A stretch of 64,000 bases of DNA. Origin: Auanema rhodensis. Lineage: Eukaryota; Nematoda; Chromadorea; Rhabditida; Rhabditidae. Positions 38,101-53,200 of the stretch are shown in pieces. The notes below the pieces were generated by a model. That model ran no database searches and had not been told where the DNA came from. It was given only the letters and a program-made list of their open reading frames with translations. Position 1 is the first letter of the stretch, and every line of letters starts with the position of its first letter. Made by a program: the position numbers and the translations under genes. Location of the stretch: assembly GCA_964057225.1 (NCBI GenBank), contig OZ059897.1, forward strand, positions 19,840,001 to 19,904,000. Direction: 5' to 3'.

Positions 38101-41100
38101 GATGTTTTTAGATTCCATTTTTCAAGGCAAAGACGATGGACAATGTTATTCAACGAAAAAATTAATTCTTCAGGGTGAAAATCGAGGATATAAGTGTGAA
38201 CTTATATCAGTTGATATCTCGGTGCATTTTTAAGCTAGCGCAAATCTGATAACACAGATCGACGCAGCTTAAAAATCCGCATCGAATGCACTATACTACA
38301 TTGAAGAACGCTTAATACAAAAATTAGTTATGATCGTTTGAAAAATGATGCATTAGTGTATGTTGAGTTTCCATGTACACTCAACATTGCTTCCAAAAAC
38401 ATTTTGACAAAAATTTTTTCGAAAAATTTCAAAATAATTTAGCAAAAAGTAGATGTTTTTAGATTCCTTTTTTCAAGGCAAAGACGATGGACAATGTTAT
38501 TCAACTAAAAAATTATTTCTTCAGGGTGAAAATCGAGGATATAAGTGTGAACTTATATCAGTTGATATCTCGGTGCATTTTTAAGCTAGCGCAAATCTGA
38601 TAACACAGATCGACGCAGCTTAAAAATCCGGATCGAATGCACTATACTACATTGAAGAACGCTTAATACAAAAATTAGTTATGATCGTTTGAAAAATGAT
38701 GCATTAGTGTATGTTGAGTTTCCATGTACACTCAACATTGCTTCCAAAAACATTTTGACAAAAATTTTTTCGAAAAATTTCAAAATAATTTAGCAAAAAG
38801 TAGATGTTTTTAGATTCCATTTTTCAAGGCAAAGACGATGGACAATGTTATTCAACGAAAAAATTAATTCTTCAGGGTGAAAATCGAGGATATAAGTGTG
38901 AACTTATATCAGTTGATATCTCGGTGCATTTTTAAGCTAGCGCAAATCTGATAACACAGATCGACGCAGCTTAAAAATCCGGATCGAATGCACTATACTA
39001 CATTAAGAAACGCTTGATACAAAAATTAGTTATGATCGTTTGAAAAATGATGCATTAGTGTATGTTGAGTTTCCATGTACACTCAACATTGCTTCCAAAA
39101 ACATTTTGACAAAAATTTTTTCGAAAAATTTCAAAATAATTTAGCAAAAAGTAGAAGTTTTTAGATTCCTTTTTTCAAGGCAAAGACGATGGACAATGTT
39201 ATTCAACGAAAAAATTAATTCTTCAGGGTGAAAATCGAGGATATAAGTGTGAACTTATATCAGTTGATATCTCGGTGCATTTTTAAGCTAGCGCAAATCT
39301 GATAACACAGATCGACGCAGCTTAAAAATCCGCATCGAATGCACTATACTACATTGAGAAACGCTTGATACAAAAATTAGTTATAATCGTTTGAAAAATG
39401 ATGCATTAGTGTATGTTGAGTTTCCATGTACACTCAACATTGCTTCCAAAAACATTTTGACAAAAATTTTTTCGAAAAATTTCAAAATAATTTAGCAAAA
39501 AGTAGATGTTTTTAGATTTCATTTTTCAAGGCAAAGACGATGGACAATGTTATTCAACGAAAAAATTAATTCTTCAGGGTGAAAATCAAGGATATAAGTG
39601 TGAACTTATAAAAGTTGATATCTCGGTGCATTTTTAAGCTAGCGCAAATCTGATAACACAGATCGACGCAGCTTAAAAATCCGCATCGAATGCACTTTAC
39701 TACATTGAGAAACGCTTGATACAAAAATTAGTTATAATCGTTTGAAAAATGATGCATTAGTGTATGTTGAGTTTCCATGTACACTCAACATTGCTTCCAA
39801 AAACATTTTGACAAAAATTTTTTCGAAAAATTTCAAAATAATTCAGCAAAAAGTAGATGTTTTTAGATTCCATTTTTCAAGGCAAAGACGATGGACAATG
39901 TTATTCAACGAAAAAATTAATTCTTCAGGGTGAAAATCGAGGATATAAGTGTGAACTTATAAAAGTTGATATCTCGGTGCATTTTTAAGCTAGCGCAAAT
40001 CTGATAACACAGATCGACGCAGCTTAAAAATCCGCATCGAATGCACTATACTACATTGAGAAACGCTTGATACAAAAATTAGTTATAATCGTTTGAAAAA
40101 TGATGCATTAGTGTATGTTGAGTTTCCATGTACACTCAACATTGCTTCCAAAAACATTTTGACAAAAATTTTTTCGAAAAATTTCAAAATAATTTAGCAA
40201 AAAGTAGATGTTTTTAGATTCCTTTTTTCAAGGCAAAGACGATGGACAATGTTATTCAACTAAAAAATTATTTCTTCAGGGTGAAAATCGAGGATATAAG
40301 TGTGAACTTATATCAGTTGATATCTCGGTGCATTTTTAAGCTAGCGCAAATCTGATAACACAGATCGACGCAGCTTAAAAATCCGGATCGAATGCACTAT
40401 ACTACATTGAAGAACGCTTAATACAAAAATTAGTTATGATCGTTTGAAAAATGATGCATTAGTGTATGTTGAGTTTCCATGTACACTCAACATTGCTTCC
40501 AAAAACATTTTGACAAAAATTTTTTCGAAAAATTTCAAAATAATTTAGCAAAAAGTAGATGTTTTTAGATTCCTTTTTTCAAGGCAAAGACGATGGACAA
40601 TGTTATTCAACTAAAAAATTATTTCTTCAGGGTGAAAATCGAGGATATAAGTGTGAACTTATATCAGTTGATATCTCGGTGCATTTTTAAGCTAGCGCAA
40701 ATCTGATAACACAGATCGACGCAGCTTAAAAATCCGGATCGAATGCACTATACTACATTGAAGAACGCTTAATACAAAAATTAGTTATGATCGTTTGAAA
40801 AATGATGCATTAGTGTATGTTGAGTTTCCATGTACACTCAACATTGCTTCCAAAAACATTTTGACAAAAATTTTTTCGAAAAATTTCAAAATAATTTAGC
40901 AAAAAGTAGATGTTTTTAGATTCCATTTTTCAAGGCAAAGACGATGGACAATGTTATTCAACGAAAAAATTAATTCTTCAGGGTGAAAATCGAGGATATA
41001 AGTGTGAACTTATATCAGTTGATATCTCGGTGCATTTTTAAGCTAGCGCAAATCTGATAACACAGATCGACGCAGCTTAAAAATCCGGATCGAATGCACT

Positions 41101-42830
41101 ATACTACATTAAGAAACGCTTGATACAAAAATTAGTTATGATCGTTTGAAAAATGATGCATTAGTGTATGTTGAGTTTCCATGTACACTCAACATTGCTT
41201 CCAAAAACATTTTGACAAAAATTTTTTCGAAAAATTTCAAAATAATTTAGCAAAAAGTAGAAGTTTTTAGATTCCTTTTTTCAAGGCAAAGACGATGGAC
41301 AATGTTATTCAACGAAAAAATTAATTCTTCAGGGTGAAAATCGAGGATATAAGTGTGAACTTATATCAGTTGATATCTCGGTGCATTTTTAAGCTAGCGC
41401 AAATCTGATAACACAGATCGACGCAGCTTAAAAATCCGCATCGAATGCACTATACTACATTGAGAAACGCTTGATACAAAAATTAGTTATAATCGTTTGA
41501 AAAATGATGCATTAGTGTATGTTGAGTTTCCATGTACACTCAACATTGCTTCCAAAAACATTTTGACAAAAATTTTTTCGAAAAATTTCAAAATAATTTA
41601 GCAAAAAGTAGATGTTTTTAGATTTCATTTTTCAAGGCAAAGACGATGGACAATGTTATTCAACGAAAAAATTAATTCTTCAGGGTGAAAATCGAGGATA
41701 TAAGTGTGAACTTATAAAAGTTGATATCTCGGTGCATTTTTAAGCTAGCGCAAATCTGATAACACAGATCGACGCAGCTTAAAAATCCGCATCGAATGCA
41801 CTTTACTACATTGAGAAACGCTTGATACAAAAATTAGTTATAATCGTTTGAAAAATGATGCATTAGTGTATGTTGAGTTTCCATGTACACTCAACATTGC
41901 TTCCAAAAACATTTTGACAAAAATTTTTTCGAAAAATTTCAAAATAATTCAGCAAAAAGTAGATGTTTTTAGATTCCATTTTTCAAGGCAAAGACGATGG
42001 ACAATGTTATTCAACGAAAAAATTAATTCTTCAGGGTGAAAATCGAGGATATAAGTGTGAACTTATAAAAGTTGATATCTCGGTGCATTTTTAAGCTAGC
42101 GCAAATCTGATAACACAGATCGACGCAGCTTAAAAATCCGCATCGAATGCACTATACTACATTGAGAAACGCTTGATACAAAAATTAGTTATAATCGTTT
42201 GAAAAATGATGCATTAGTGTATGTTGAGTTTCCATGTACACTCAACATTGCTTCCAAAAACATTTTGACAAAAATTTTTTCGAAAAATTTCAAAATAATT
42301 TAGCAAAAAGTAGATGTTTTTAGATTTCATTTTTCAAGGCAAAGACGATGGACAATGTTATTCAACGAAAAAATTAATTCTTCAGGGTGAAAATCGAGGA
42401 TATAAGTGTGAACTTATAAAAGTTGATATCTCGGTGCATTTTTAAGCTAGCGCAAATCTGATAACACAGATCGACGCAGCTTAAAAATCCGCATCGAATG
42501 CACTTTACTACATTGAGAAACGCTTGATACAAAAATTAGTTATAATCGTTTGAAAAATGATGCATTAGTGTATGTTGAGTTTCCATGTACACTCAACATT
42601 GCTTCCAAAAACATTTTGACAAAAATTTTTTCGAAAAATTTCAAAATAATTTAGCAAAAAGTAGATGTTTTTAGATTTCATTTTTCAAGGCAAAGACGAT
42701 GGACAATGTTATTCAACGAAAAAATTAATTCTTCAGGGTGAAAATCGAGGATATAGGTGTGAACTTATATCAGTTGATATCTCGGTGCATTTTTAAGCTA
42801 GCGCAAATCTGATAACACAGATCGACGCAG
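35106..42830 (+). repeat. 7,725-bp HOR, copy 2
   Basis: Every marker of 27381-34052 recurs 7,725 bp downstream (35106-41777), including the same 353- and 352-bp monomers at 35808 and 36512. By eye I found a single substitution in that 6.7-kb stretch: 'gaaaatcaagg' at 39588, against 'gaaaatcgagg' at 31863. From 41778 the order differs from copy 1 and instead follows the monomers at 36864-37916, at an offset of 4914 bp. Confidence 0.92.
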
Positions 42831-44234
42831 CTTAAAAATCCGCATCGAATGCACTATACTACATTGAGAAACGCTTGATACAAAAATTAGTTCTGATGGT
42901 TTGGGAAATGATGCATTAGTGTATGTTGAGTTTCCATGTACACTCAACATTGCTTCCAAAAACATTTTGACAAAAATTTTTTCGAAAAATTTCAGAATAA
43001 TTTAGCAAAAAGTAGATGTTTTTAGATTCCATTTTTCAAGGCAAAGACGATGGACAATGTTATTCAACGAAAAAATTAATTCTTCAGGGTGAAAATCGAG
43101 GATATAAGTGTGAACTTATATCAGTTGATATCTCGGTGCATTTTTAAGCTAGCGCAAATCTGATAACACAGATCGACGCAGCTTAAAAATCCGCATCGAA
43201 TGCACTATACTACATTGAAGAACGCTTAATACAAAAATTAGTTATGATCGTTTGAAAAATGATGCATTAGTGTATGTTGAGTTTCCATGTACACTCAACA
43301 TTGCTTCCAAAAACATTTTGACAAAAATTTTTTCGAAAAATTTCAAAATAATTTAGCAAAAAGTAGATGTTTTTAGATTCCTTTTTTCAAGGCAAAGACG
43401 ATGGACAATGTTATTCAACTAAAAAATTATTTCTTCAGGGTGAAAATCGAGGATATAAGTGTGAACTTATATCAGTTGATATCTCGGTGCATTTTTAAGC
43501 TAGCGCAAATCTGATAACACAGATCGACGCAGCTTAAAAATCCGGATCGAATGCACTATACTACATTGAAGAACGCTTAATACAAAAATTAGTTATGATC
43601 GTTTGAAAAATGATGCATTAGTGTATGTTGAGTTTCCATGTACACTCAACATTGCTTCCAAAAACATTTTGACAAAAATTTTTTCGAAAAATTTCAAAAT
43701 AATTTAGCAAAAAGTAGATGTTTTTAGATTCCATTTTTCAAGGCAAAGACGATGGACAATGTTATTCAACGAAAAAATTAATTCTTCAGGGTGAAAATCG
43801 AGGATATAAGTGTGAACTTATATCAGTTGATATCTCGGTGCATTTTTAAGCTAGCGCAAATCTGATAACACAGATCGACGCAGCTTAAAAATCCGGATCG
43901 AATGCACTATACTACATTAAGAAACGCTTGATACAAAAATTAGTTATGATCGTTTGAAAAATGATGCATTAGTGTATGTTGAGTTTCCATGTACACTCAA
44001 CATTGCTTCCAAAAACATTTTGACAAAAATTTTTTCGAAAAATTTCAAAATAATTTAGCAAAAAGTAGAAGTTTTTAGATTCCTTTTTTCAAGGCAAAGA
44101 CGATGGACAATGTTATTCAACGAAAAAATTAATTCTTCAGGGTGAAAATCGAGGATATAAGTGTGAACTTATATCAGTTGATATCTCGGTGCATTTTTAA
44201 GCTAGCGCAAATCTGATAACACAGATCGACGCAG
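41778..44234 (+). repeat. Third, partial copy of the domain III HOR
   Basis: These seven monomers repeat the order of 36864-39320 at an offset of 4914 bp (14 x 351): 'aattcagc' type, 'gatttcattttt' type, 'gatataggtg' type, 'agttctgatgg' type, 'caactaaaa' type, 'ccggatcg' with 'attgaagaac', and 'ccggatcg' with 'attaagaaac' plus 'gtagaagttt'. The 'agttctgatgg' monomer differs slightly ('tttgggaaatg' at 42901, against 'tttggaaaatg' in the other two copies). It overlaps the end of the second 7,725-bp unit, because the third copy begins out of register. Confidence 0.85.
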
Positions 44235-47200
44235 CTTAAAAATCCGCATCGAATGCACTATACTACATTGAAAAACGCTTAATACAAAAATTAGTTATGA
44301 TCGATTGAAAAATGATGCATTAGTGTATGTTGAGTTTTCATGTACACTCAACATTGCTTCCAAAAACATTTTGACAAAAATTTTTTCGAAAAATTTCAGA
44401 ATAATTTAGCAAAAAGTAGATGTTTTTAGATTCCTTTTTTCAAGGCAAAGACGATGGACAATGTTATTTAACGAAAAAATTAATTCTTCAGGGTGAAAAT
44501 CGAGGATATAAGTGTAAACTTATATCAGTTGATATCTCGGTGCATTTTTAAGCTAGCGCAAATCTGATAACACAGATCGACGCAGCTTAAAAATCCGCAT
44601 CGAATGCACTATACTACATTGAGAAACGCTTAGTACAAAAATTAGTTATGATCGTTTGAAAAATGATGCATTAGTGTATGTTGAGTTTCCATGTACACTC
44701 AACATTGCTTCCAAAAACATTTTGACAAAAATTTTTTTCGAAAAATTTCAAAATAATTTAGCAAAAAGTAGATGTTTTTAGATTCCTTTTTTCAAGGCAA
44801 AGACGATGGACAATGTTATTCAACGAAAAAATTAATTCTTCAGGGTGAAAATCGAGGATATAAGTGTAAACTTATATCAGTTGATATCTCGGTGCATTTT
44901 TAAGCTAGCGCAAATCTGATAACACAGATCGACGCAGCTTAAAAATCCGCATCGAATGCACTATACTACATTGAGAAACGCTTAATACAAAAATTAGTTA
45001 TGATCGTTTGAAAAATGATGCATTAGTGTATGTTGAGTTTCCATGTACACTCAACATTGCTTCCAAAAACATTTTGACAAAAATTTTTTTCGAAAAATTT
45101 CAAAATAATTTAGCAAAAAGTAGATGTTTTTAGATTCCTTTTTTCAAGGCAAAGACGATGGACAATGTTATTCAACGAAAAAATTAATTCTTCAGGGTGA
45201 AAATCGAGGATATAAGTGTAAACTTATATCAGTTGATATCTCGGTGCATTTTTAAGCTAGCGCAAATCTGATAACACAGATCGACGCAGCTTAAAAATCC
45301 GCATCGAATGCACTATACTACATTGAGAAACGCTTAATACAAAAATTAGTTATGATCGTTTGAAAAATGATGCATTAGTGTATGTTGAGTTTCCATGTAC
45401 ACTCAACATTGCTTCCAAAAACATTTTGACAAAAATTTTTTCGAAAAATTTCAAAATAATTTAGCAAAAAGTAGATGTTTTCAGATTCCTTTTTCCAAGG
45501 CAAAGACGATGGACAATGTTATTTAACGAAAAAATTAATTCTTCAGGGTGAAAATCGAGGATATAAGTGTAAACTTATATCAGTTGATATCTCGGTGCAT
45601 TTTTAAGCTAACGCAAATCTGATAACACAGATCGACGCAGCTTAAAAATCCGCATCGAATGCACTATACTACATTGAGAAACGCTTAATACAAAAATTAG
45701 TTATGATCGTTTGAAAAATGATGCATTAGTGTATGTTGAGTTTCCATGTACACTCAACATTGCTTCCAAAAACATTTTGACAAAAATTTTTTCGAAAAAT
45801 TTCAAAATAATTTAGCAAAAAGTAGATGTTTTTAGATTCCTTTTTTCAAGGCAAAGACGATGGACAATGTTATTCAACGAAAAAATTAATTCTTCAGGGT
45901 GAAAATCGAGGATATAAGTGTAAACTTATATCAGTTGATATCTCGGTGCATTTTTAAGCTAGCGCAAATCTGATAACACAGATCGACGCAGCTTAAAAAT
46001 CCGCATCGAATGCACTATACTACATTGAGAAACGCTTAATACAAAAATTAGTTATGATCGTTTGAAAAATGATGCATTAGTGTATGTTGAGTTTCCATGT
46101 ACACTCAACATTGCTTCCAAAAACATTTTGACAAAAATTTTTTCGAAAAATTTCAAAATAATTTAGCAAAAAGTAGATGTTTTCAGATTCCTTTTTCCAA
46201 GGCAAAGACGATGGACAATGTTATTTAACGAAAAAATTAATTCTTCAGGGTGAAAATCGAGGATATAAGTGTAAACTTATATCAGTTGATATCTCGGTGC
46301 ATTTTTAAGCTAACGCAAATCTGATAACACAGATCGACGCAGCTTAAAAATCCGCATCGAATGCACTATACTACATTGAGAAACGCTTAATACAAAAATT
46401 AGTTATGATCGTTTGAAAAATGATGCATTAGTGTATGTTGAGTTTCCATGTACACTCAACATTGCTTCCAAAAACATTTTGACAAAAATTTTTTCGAAAA
46501 ATTTCAAAATAATTTAGCAAAAAGTAGATGTTTTTAGATTCCTTTTTTCAAGGCAAAGACGATGGACAATGTTATTCAACGAAAAAATTAATTCTTCAGG
46601 GTGAAAATCGAGGATATAAGTGTGAACTTATATCAGTTGATATCTCGGTGCATTTTTAAGCTAGCGCAAATCTGATAACACAGATCGACGCAGCTTAAAA
46701 ATCCGGATCGAATGCACTATACTACATTAAGAAACGCTTGATACAAAAATTAGTTATGATCGTTTGAAAAATGATGCATTAGTGTATGTTGAGTTTCCAT
46801 GTACACTCAACATTGCTTCCAAAAACATTTTGACAAAAATTTTTTCGAAAAATTTCAAAATAATTTAGCAAAAAGTAGATGTTTTTAGATTCCTTTTTTC
46901 AAGGCAAAGACGATGGACAATGTTATTTAACGAAAAAATTAAATCTTCAGGGTGAAAATCGAGGATATAAGTGTAAACTTATATCAGTTGATATCTCGGT
47001 GCATTTTTAAGCTAGCGCAAATCTGATAACACAGATCGACGCAGCTTAAAAATCCGCATCGAATGCACTATACTACATTGAGAAACGCTTAATACAAAAA
47101 TTAGTTATGATCGTTTGAAAAGTGATGCATTAGTGTATGTTGAGTTTCCATGTACACTCAACATTGCTTCCAAAAACATTTTGACAAAAATTTTTTCGAA

Positions 47201-50200
47201 AAATTTCAAAATAATTTAGCAAAAAGTAGATGTTTTTAGATTCCTTTTTTCAAGGCAAAGACGATGGACAATGTTATTTAACGAAAAAATTAAATCTTCA
47301 GGGTGAAAATCGAGGATATAAGTGTAAACTTATATCAGTTGATATCTCGGTGCATTTTTAAGCTAGCGCAAATCTGATAACACAGATCGACGCAGCTTAA
47401 AAATCCGCATCGAATGCACTATAATACCTTGAGAAACGCTTAATACAAAAATTAGTTATGATCGTTTGAAAAATGATGCATTAGTGTATGTTGAGTTTCC
47501 ATGTACACTCAACATTGCTTCCAAAAACATTTTGACAAAAATTTTTTCGAAAAATTTCAAAATAATTTAGCAAAAAGTAGATGTTTTCAGATTCCTTTTT
47601 TCAAGGCAAAGACGATGGACAATGTTATTTAACGAAAAATTTAATTCTTCAGGGTGAATATCGAGGATATAACTGTAAACTTATATCAGTTGATATCTCG
47701 GTGCATTTTTAAGCTAACGCAAATCTGATAACACAGATCGACGCAGCTTAAAAATCCGCATCGAATGCACTATACTACATTGAGAAACGCTTAATACAAA
47801 AATTAGTTATGATCGTTTGAAAAATGATGCATTAGTGTATGTTGAGTTTCCATGTACACTCAACATTGCTTCCAAAAACATTTTGACAAAAATTTTTTCG
47901 AAAAATTTCAAAATAATTTAGCAAAAAGTAGATGTTTTTAGATTCTATTTTTCAAGGCAAAGACGATGGACAATGTTATTCAACGAAAAAATTAATTCTT
48001 CAGGGTGAAAATCGAGGATATAAGTGTGAACTTATATCAGTTGATATCTCGGTGCATTTTTAAGCTAGCGCAAATCTGATAACACAGATCGACGCAGCTT
48101 AAAAATCCGGATCGAATGCACTATACTACATTAAGAAACGCTTGATACAAAAATTAGTTATGATCGTTTGAAAAATGATGCATTAGTGTATGTTGAGTTT
48201 CCATGTACACTCAACATTGCTTCCAAAAACATTTTGACAAAAATTTTTTCGAAAAATTTCAAAATAATTTAGCAAAAAGTAGATGTTTTTAGATTCCTTT
48301 TTTCAAGGCAAAGACGATGGACAATGTTATTTAACGAAAAAATTAATTCTTCAGGGTGAAAATCGAGGATATAAGTGTAAACTTATATCAGTTGATATCT
48401 CGGTGCATTTTTAAGCTAGCGCAAATCTGATAACACAGATCGACGCAGCTTAAAAATCCGCATCGAATGCACTATACTACATTGAGAAACGCTTAATACA
48501 AAAATTAGTTATGATCGTTTGAAAAATGATGCATTAGTGTATGTTGAGTTTCCATGTACACTCAACATTGCTTCCAAAAACATTTTGACAAAAATTTTTT
48601 CGAAAAATTTCAAAATAATTTAGCAAAAAGTAGATGTTTTCAGATTCCTTTTTTCAAGGCAAAGACGATGGACAATGTTATTTAACGAAAAATTTAATTC
48701 TTCAGGGTGAATATCGAGGATATAACTGTAAACTTATATCAGTTGATATCTCGGTGCATTTTTAAGCTAACGCAAATCTGATAACACAGATCGACGCAGC
48801 TTAAAAATCCGCATCGAATGCACTATACTACATTGAGAAACGCTTAATACAAAAATTAGTTATGATCGTTTGAAAAATGATGCATTAGTGTATGTTGAGT
48901 TTCCATGTACACTCAACATTGCTTCCAAAAACATTTTGACAAAAATTTTTTCGAAAAATTTCAAAATAATTTAGCAAAAAGTAGATGTTTTTAGATTCTA
49001 TTTTTCAAGGCAAAGACGATGGACAATGTTATTCAACGAAAAAATTAATTCTTCAGGGTGAAAATCGAGGATATAAGTGTGAACTTATATCAGTTGATAT
49101 CTCGGTGCATTTTTAAGCTAGCGCAAATCTGATAACACAGATCGACGCAGCTTAAAAATCCGGATCGAATGCACTATACTACATTAAGAAACGCTTGATA
49201 CAAAAATTAGTTATGATCGTTTGAAAAATGATGCATTAGTGTATGTTGAGTTTCCATGTACACTCAACATTGCTTCCAAAAACATTTTGACAAAAATTTT
49301 TTCGAAAAATTTCAAAATAATTTAGCAAAAAGTAGATGTTTTTAGATTCCTTTTTTCAAGGCAAAGACGATGGACAATGTTATTTAACGAAAAAATTAAT
49401 TCTTCAGGGTGAAAATCGAGGATATAAGTGTAAACTTATATCAGTTGATATCTCGGTGCATTTTTAAGCTAACGCAAATCTGATAACACAGATCGACGCA
49501 GCTTAAAAATCCGCATCGAATGCACTATACTACATTGAGAAACGCTTAATACAAAAATTAGTTATGATCGTTTGAAAAATGATGCATTAGTGTATGTTGA
49601 GTTTCCATGTACACTCAACATTGCTTCCAAAAACATTTTGACAAAAATTTTTTCGAAAAATTTCAAAATAATTTAGCAAAAAGTAGATGTTTTTAAATTC
49701 CTTTTTTCAAGGCAAAGACGATGGACAATGTTATTCAACGAAAAAATTAATTCTTCAGGGTGAAAATCGAGGATATAAGTGTGAACTTATATCAGTTGAT
49801 ATCTCGGTGCATTTTTAAGCTAGCGCAAATCTGATAACACAGATCGACGCAGCTTAAAAATCCGGATCGAATGCACTATACTACATTAAGAAACGCTTGA
49901 TACAAAAATTAGTTATGATCGTTTGAAAAATGATGCATTTGTGTATGTTGAGTTTCCATGTACACTCAACATTGCTTCCAAAAACATTTTGACAAAAATT
50001 TTTTCGAAAAATTTCAAAATAATTTAGCAAAAAGTAGATGTTTTTAGATTCCTTTTTTCAAGGCAAAGACGATGGACAATGTTATTTAACGAAAAAATTA
50101 AATCTTCAGGGTGAAAATCGAGGATATAAGTGTAAACTTATATCAGTTGATATCTCGGTGCATTTTTAAGCTAGCGCAAATCTGATAACACAGATCGACG

Positions 50201-53200
50201 CAGCTTAAAAATCCGCATCGAATGCACTATACTACATTGAGAAACGCTTAATACAAAAATTAGTTATGATCGTTTGAAAAATGATGCATTAGTGTATGTT
50301 GAGTTTCCATGTACACTCAACATTGCTTCCAAAAACATTTTGACAAAAATTTTTTCGAAAAATTTCAAAATAATTTAGCAAAAAGTAGATGTTTTTAGAT
50401 TCCTTTTTTCAAGGCAAAGACGATGGACAATGTTATTTAACGAAAAAATTAAATCTTCAGGGTGAAAATCGAGGATATAAGTGTAAACTTATATCAGTTG
50501 ATATCTCGGTGCATTTTTAAGCTAGCGCAAATCTGATAACACAGATCGACGCAGCTTAAAAATCCGCATCGAATGCACTATACTACATTGAGAAACGCTT
50601 AATACAAAAATTAGTTATGATCGTTTGAAAAATGATGCATTAGTGTATGTTGAGTTTCCATGTACACTCAACATTGCTTCCAAAAACATTTTGACAAAAA
50701 TTTTTTCGAAAAATTTCAAAATAATTTAGCAAAAAGTAGATGTTTTTAGATTCTATTTTTCAAGGCAAAGACGATGGACAATGTTATTCAACGAAAAAAT
50801 TAATTCTTCAGGGTGAAAATCGAGGATATAAGTGTGAACTTATATCAGTTGATATCTCGGTACATTTTTAAGCTAGCGCAAATCTGATAACACAGATCGA
50901 CGCAGCTTAAAAATCCGCATCGAATGCACTATACTACATGGAAGAACGCTTAATACAAAAATTAGTTATGATCGTTTGAAAAATGATGCATTAGTGTATG
51001 TTGAGTTTCCATGTACACTCAACATTGCTTCCAAAAACATTTTGACAAAAATTTTTTCAAAAAATTTCAAAATAATTTAGCAAAAAGTAGATGTTTTTAG
51101 ATTCCTTTTTTCAAGGCAAAGACGATGGACAATGTTATTCAACGAAAAAGTTAATTCTTCAGGGTGAAAATCGAGGATATAAGTGTGAACTTATATCAGT
51201 TGATATCTCGGTACATTTTTAAGCTAGCGCAAATCTGATAACACAGATCGACGCAGCTTAAAAATCCGCATCGAATGCACTATACTACATTGAGAAACGC
51301 TTAATACAAAAATTAGTTATGATCGTTTGAAAAATGATGCATTAGTGTATGTTGAGTTTCCATGTACACTCAACATTGCTTCCAAAAACATTTTGACAAA
51401 AACTTTTTCGAAAAATTTCAAAATAATTTAGCAAAAAGTAGATGTTTTTAGATTCCTTTTTTCAAGGCAAAGACGATGGACAATGTTATTCAACGAAAAA
51501 ATTATTTCTTCAGGGTGAAAATCGAGGATATAAGTGTGAACTTATATCAGTTGATATATCGGTGCATTTTTAAGCTAGCGCAAATCTGATAACACAGATC
51601 GACGCAGCTTAAAAATCCGCATCGAATGCACTATACTACATTGAGAAACGCTTAATACAAAAATTAGTTATGATCGTTTGAAAAATGATGCATTAGTGTA
51701 TGTTGAGTTTCCATGTACACTCAACATTGCTTCCAAAAACATTTTGACAAAAATTTTTTCGAAAAATTTCAAAATAATTTAGCAAAAAGTAGATGTTTTT
51801 AGATTCCTTTTTTCAAGGCAAAGACGATGGACAATGTTATTTAACGAAAAAATTAAATCTTCAGGGTGAAAATCGAGGATATAAGTGTAAACTTATATCA
51901 GTTGATATCTCGGTGCATTTTTAAGCTAGCGCAAATCTGATAACACAGATCGACGCAGCTTAAAAATCCGCATCGAATGCACTATACTACATTGAGAAAC
52001 GCTTAATACAAAAATTAGTTATGATCGTTTGAAAAATGATGCATTAGTGTATGTTGAGTTTCCATGTACACTCAACATTGCTTCCAAAAACATTTTGACA
52101 AAAATTTTTTCGAAAAATTTCAAAATAATTTAGCAAAAAGTAGATGTTTTTAGATTCCTTTTTTCAAGGCAAAGACGATGGACAATGTTATTCAACGAAA
52201 AAATTATTTCTTCAGGGTGAAAATCGAGGATATAAGTGTGAACTTATATCAGTTGATATATCGGTGCATTTTTAAGCTAGCGCAAATCTGATAACACAGA
52301 TCGACGCAGCTTAAAAATCCGGATCGAATGCACTATACTACATTAAGAAACGCTTGATACAAAAATTAGTTATGATCGTTTGAAAAATGATGCATTAGTG
52401 TATGTTGAGTTTCCATGTACACTCAACATTGCTTCCAAAAACATTTTGACAAAAATTTTTTCGAAAAATTTCAAAATAATTTAGCAAAAAGTAGATGTTT
52501 TTAGATTCCTTTTTTCAAGGCAAAGACGATGGACAATGTTATTTAACGAAAAAATTAATTCTTCAGGGTGAAAATCGAGGATATAAGTGTAAACTTATAT
52601 CAGTTGATATCTCGGTGCATTTTTAAGCTAGCGCAAATCTGATAACACAGATCGACGCAGCTTAAAAATCCGGATCGAATGCACTATACTACATTAAGAA
52701 ACGCTTGATACAAAAATTAGTTATGATCGTTTGAAAAATGATGCATTAGTGTATGTTGAGTTTCCATGTACACTCAACATTGCTTCCAAAAACATTTTGA
52801 CAAAAATTTTTTCGAAAAATTTCAAAATAATTTAGCAAAAAGTAGATGTTTTTAGATTCCTTTTTTCAAGGCAAAGACGATGGACAATGTTATTTAACGA
52901 AAAAATTAATTCTTCAGGGTGAAAATCGAGGATATAAGTGTAAACTTATATCAGTTGATATCTCGGTGCATTTTTAAGCTAACGCAAATCTGATAACACA
53001 GATCGACGCAGCTTAAAAATCCGCATCGAATGCACTATACTACATTGAGAAACGCTTAATACAAAAATTAGTTATGATCGTTTGAAAAATGATGCATTAG
53101 TGTATGTTGAGTTTCCATGTACACTCAACATTGCTTCCAAAAACATTTTGACAAAAATTTTTTCGAAAAATTTCAAAATAATTTAGCAAAAAGTAGATGT

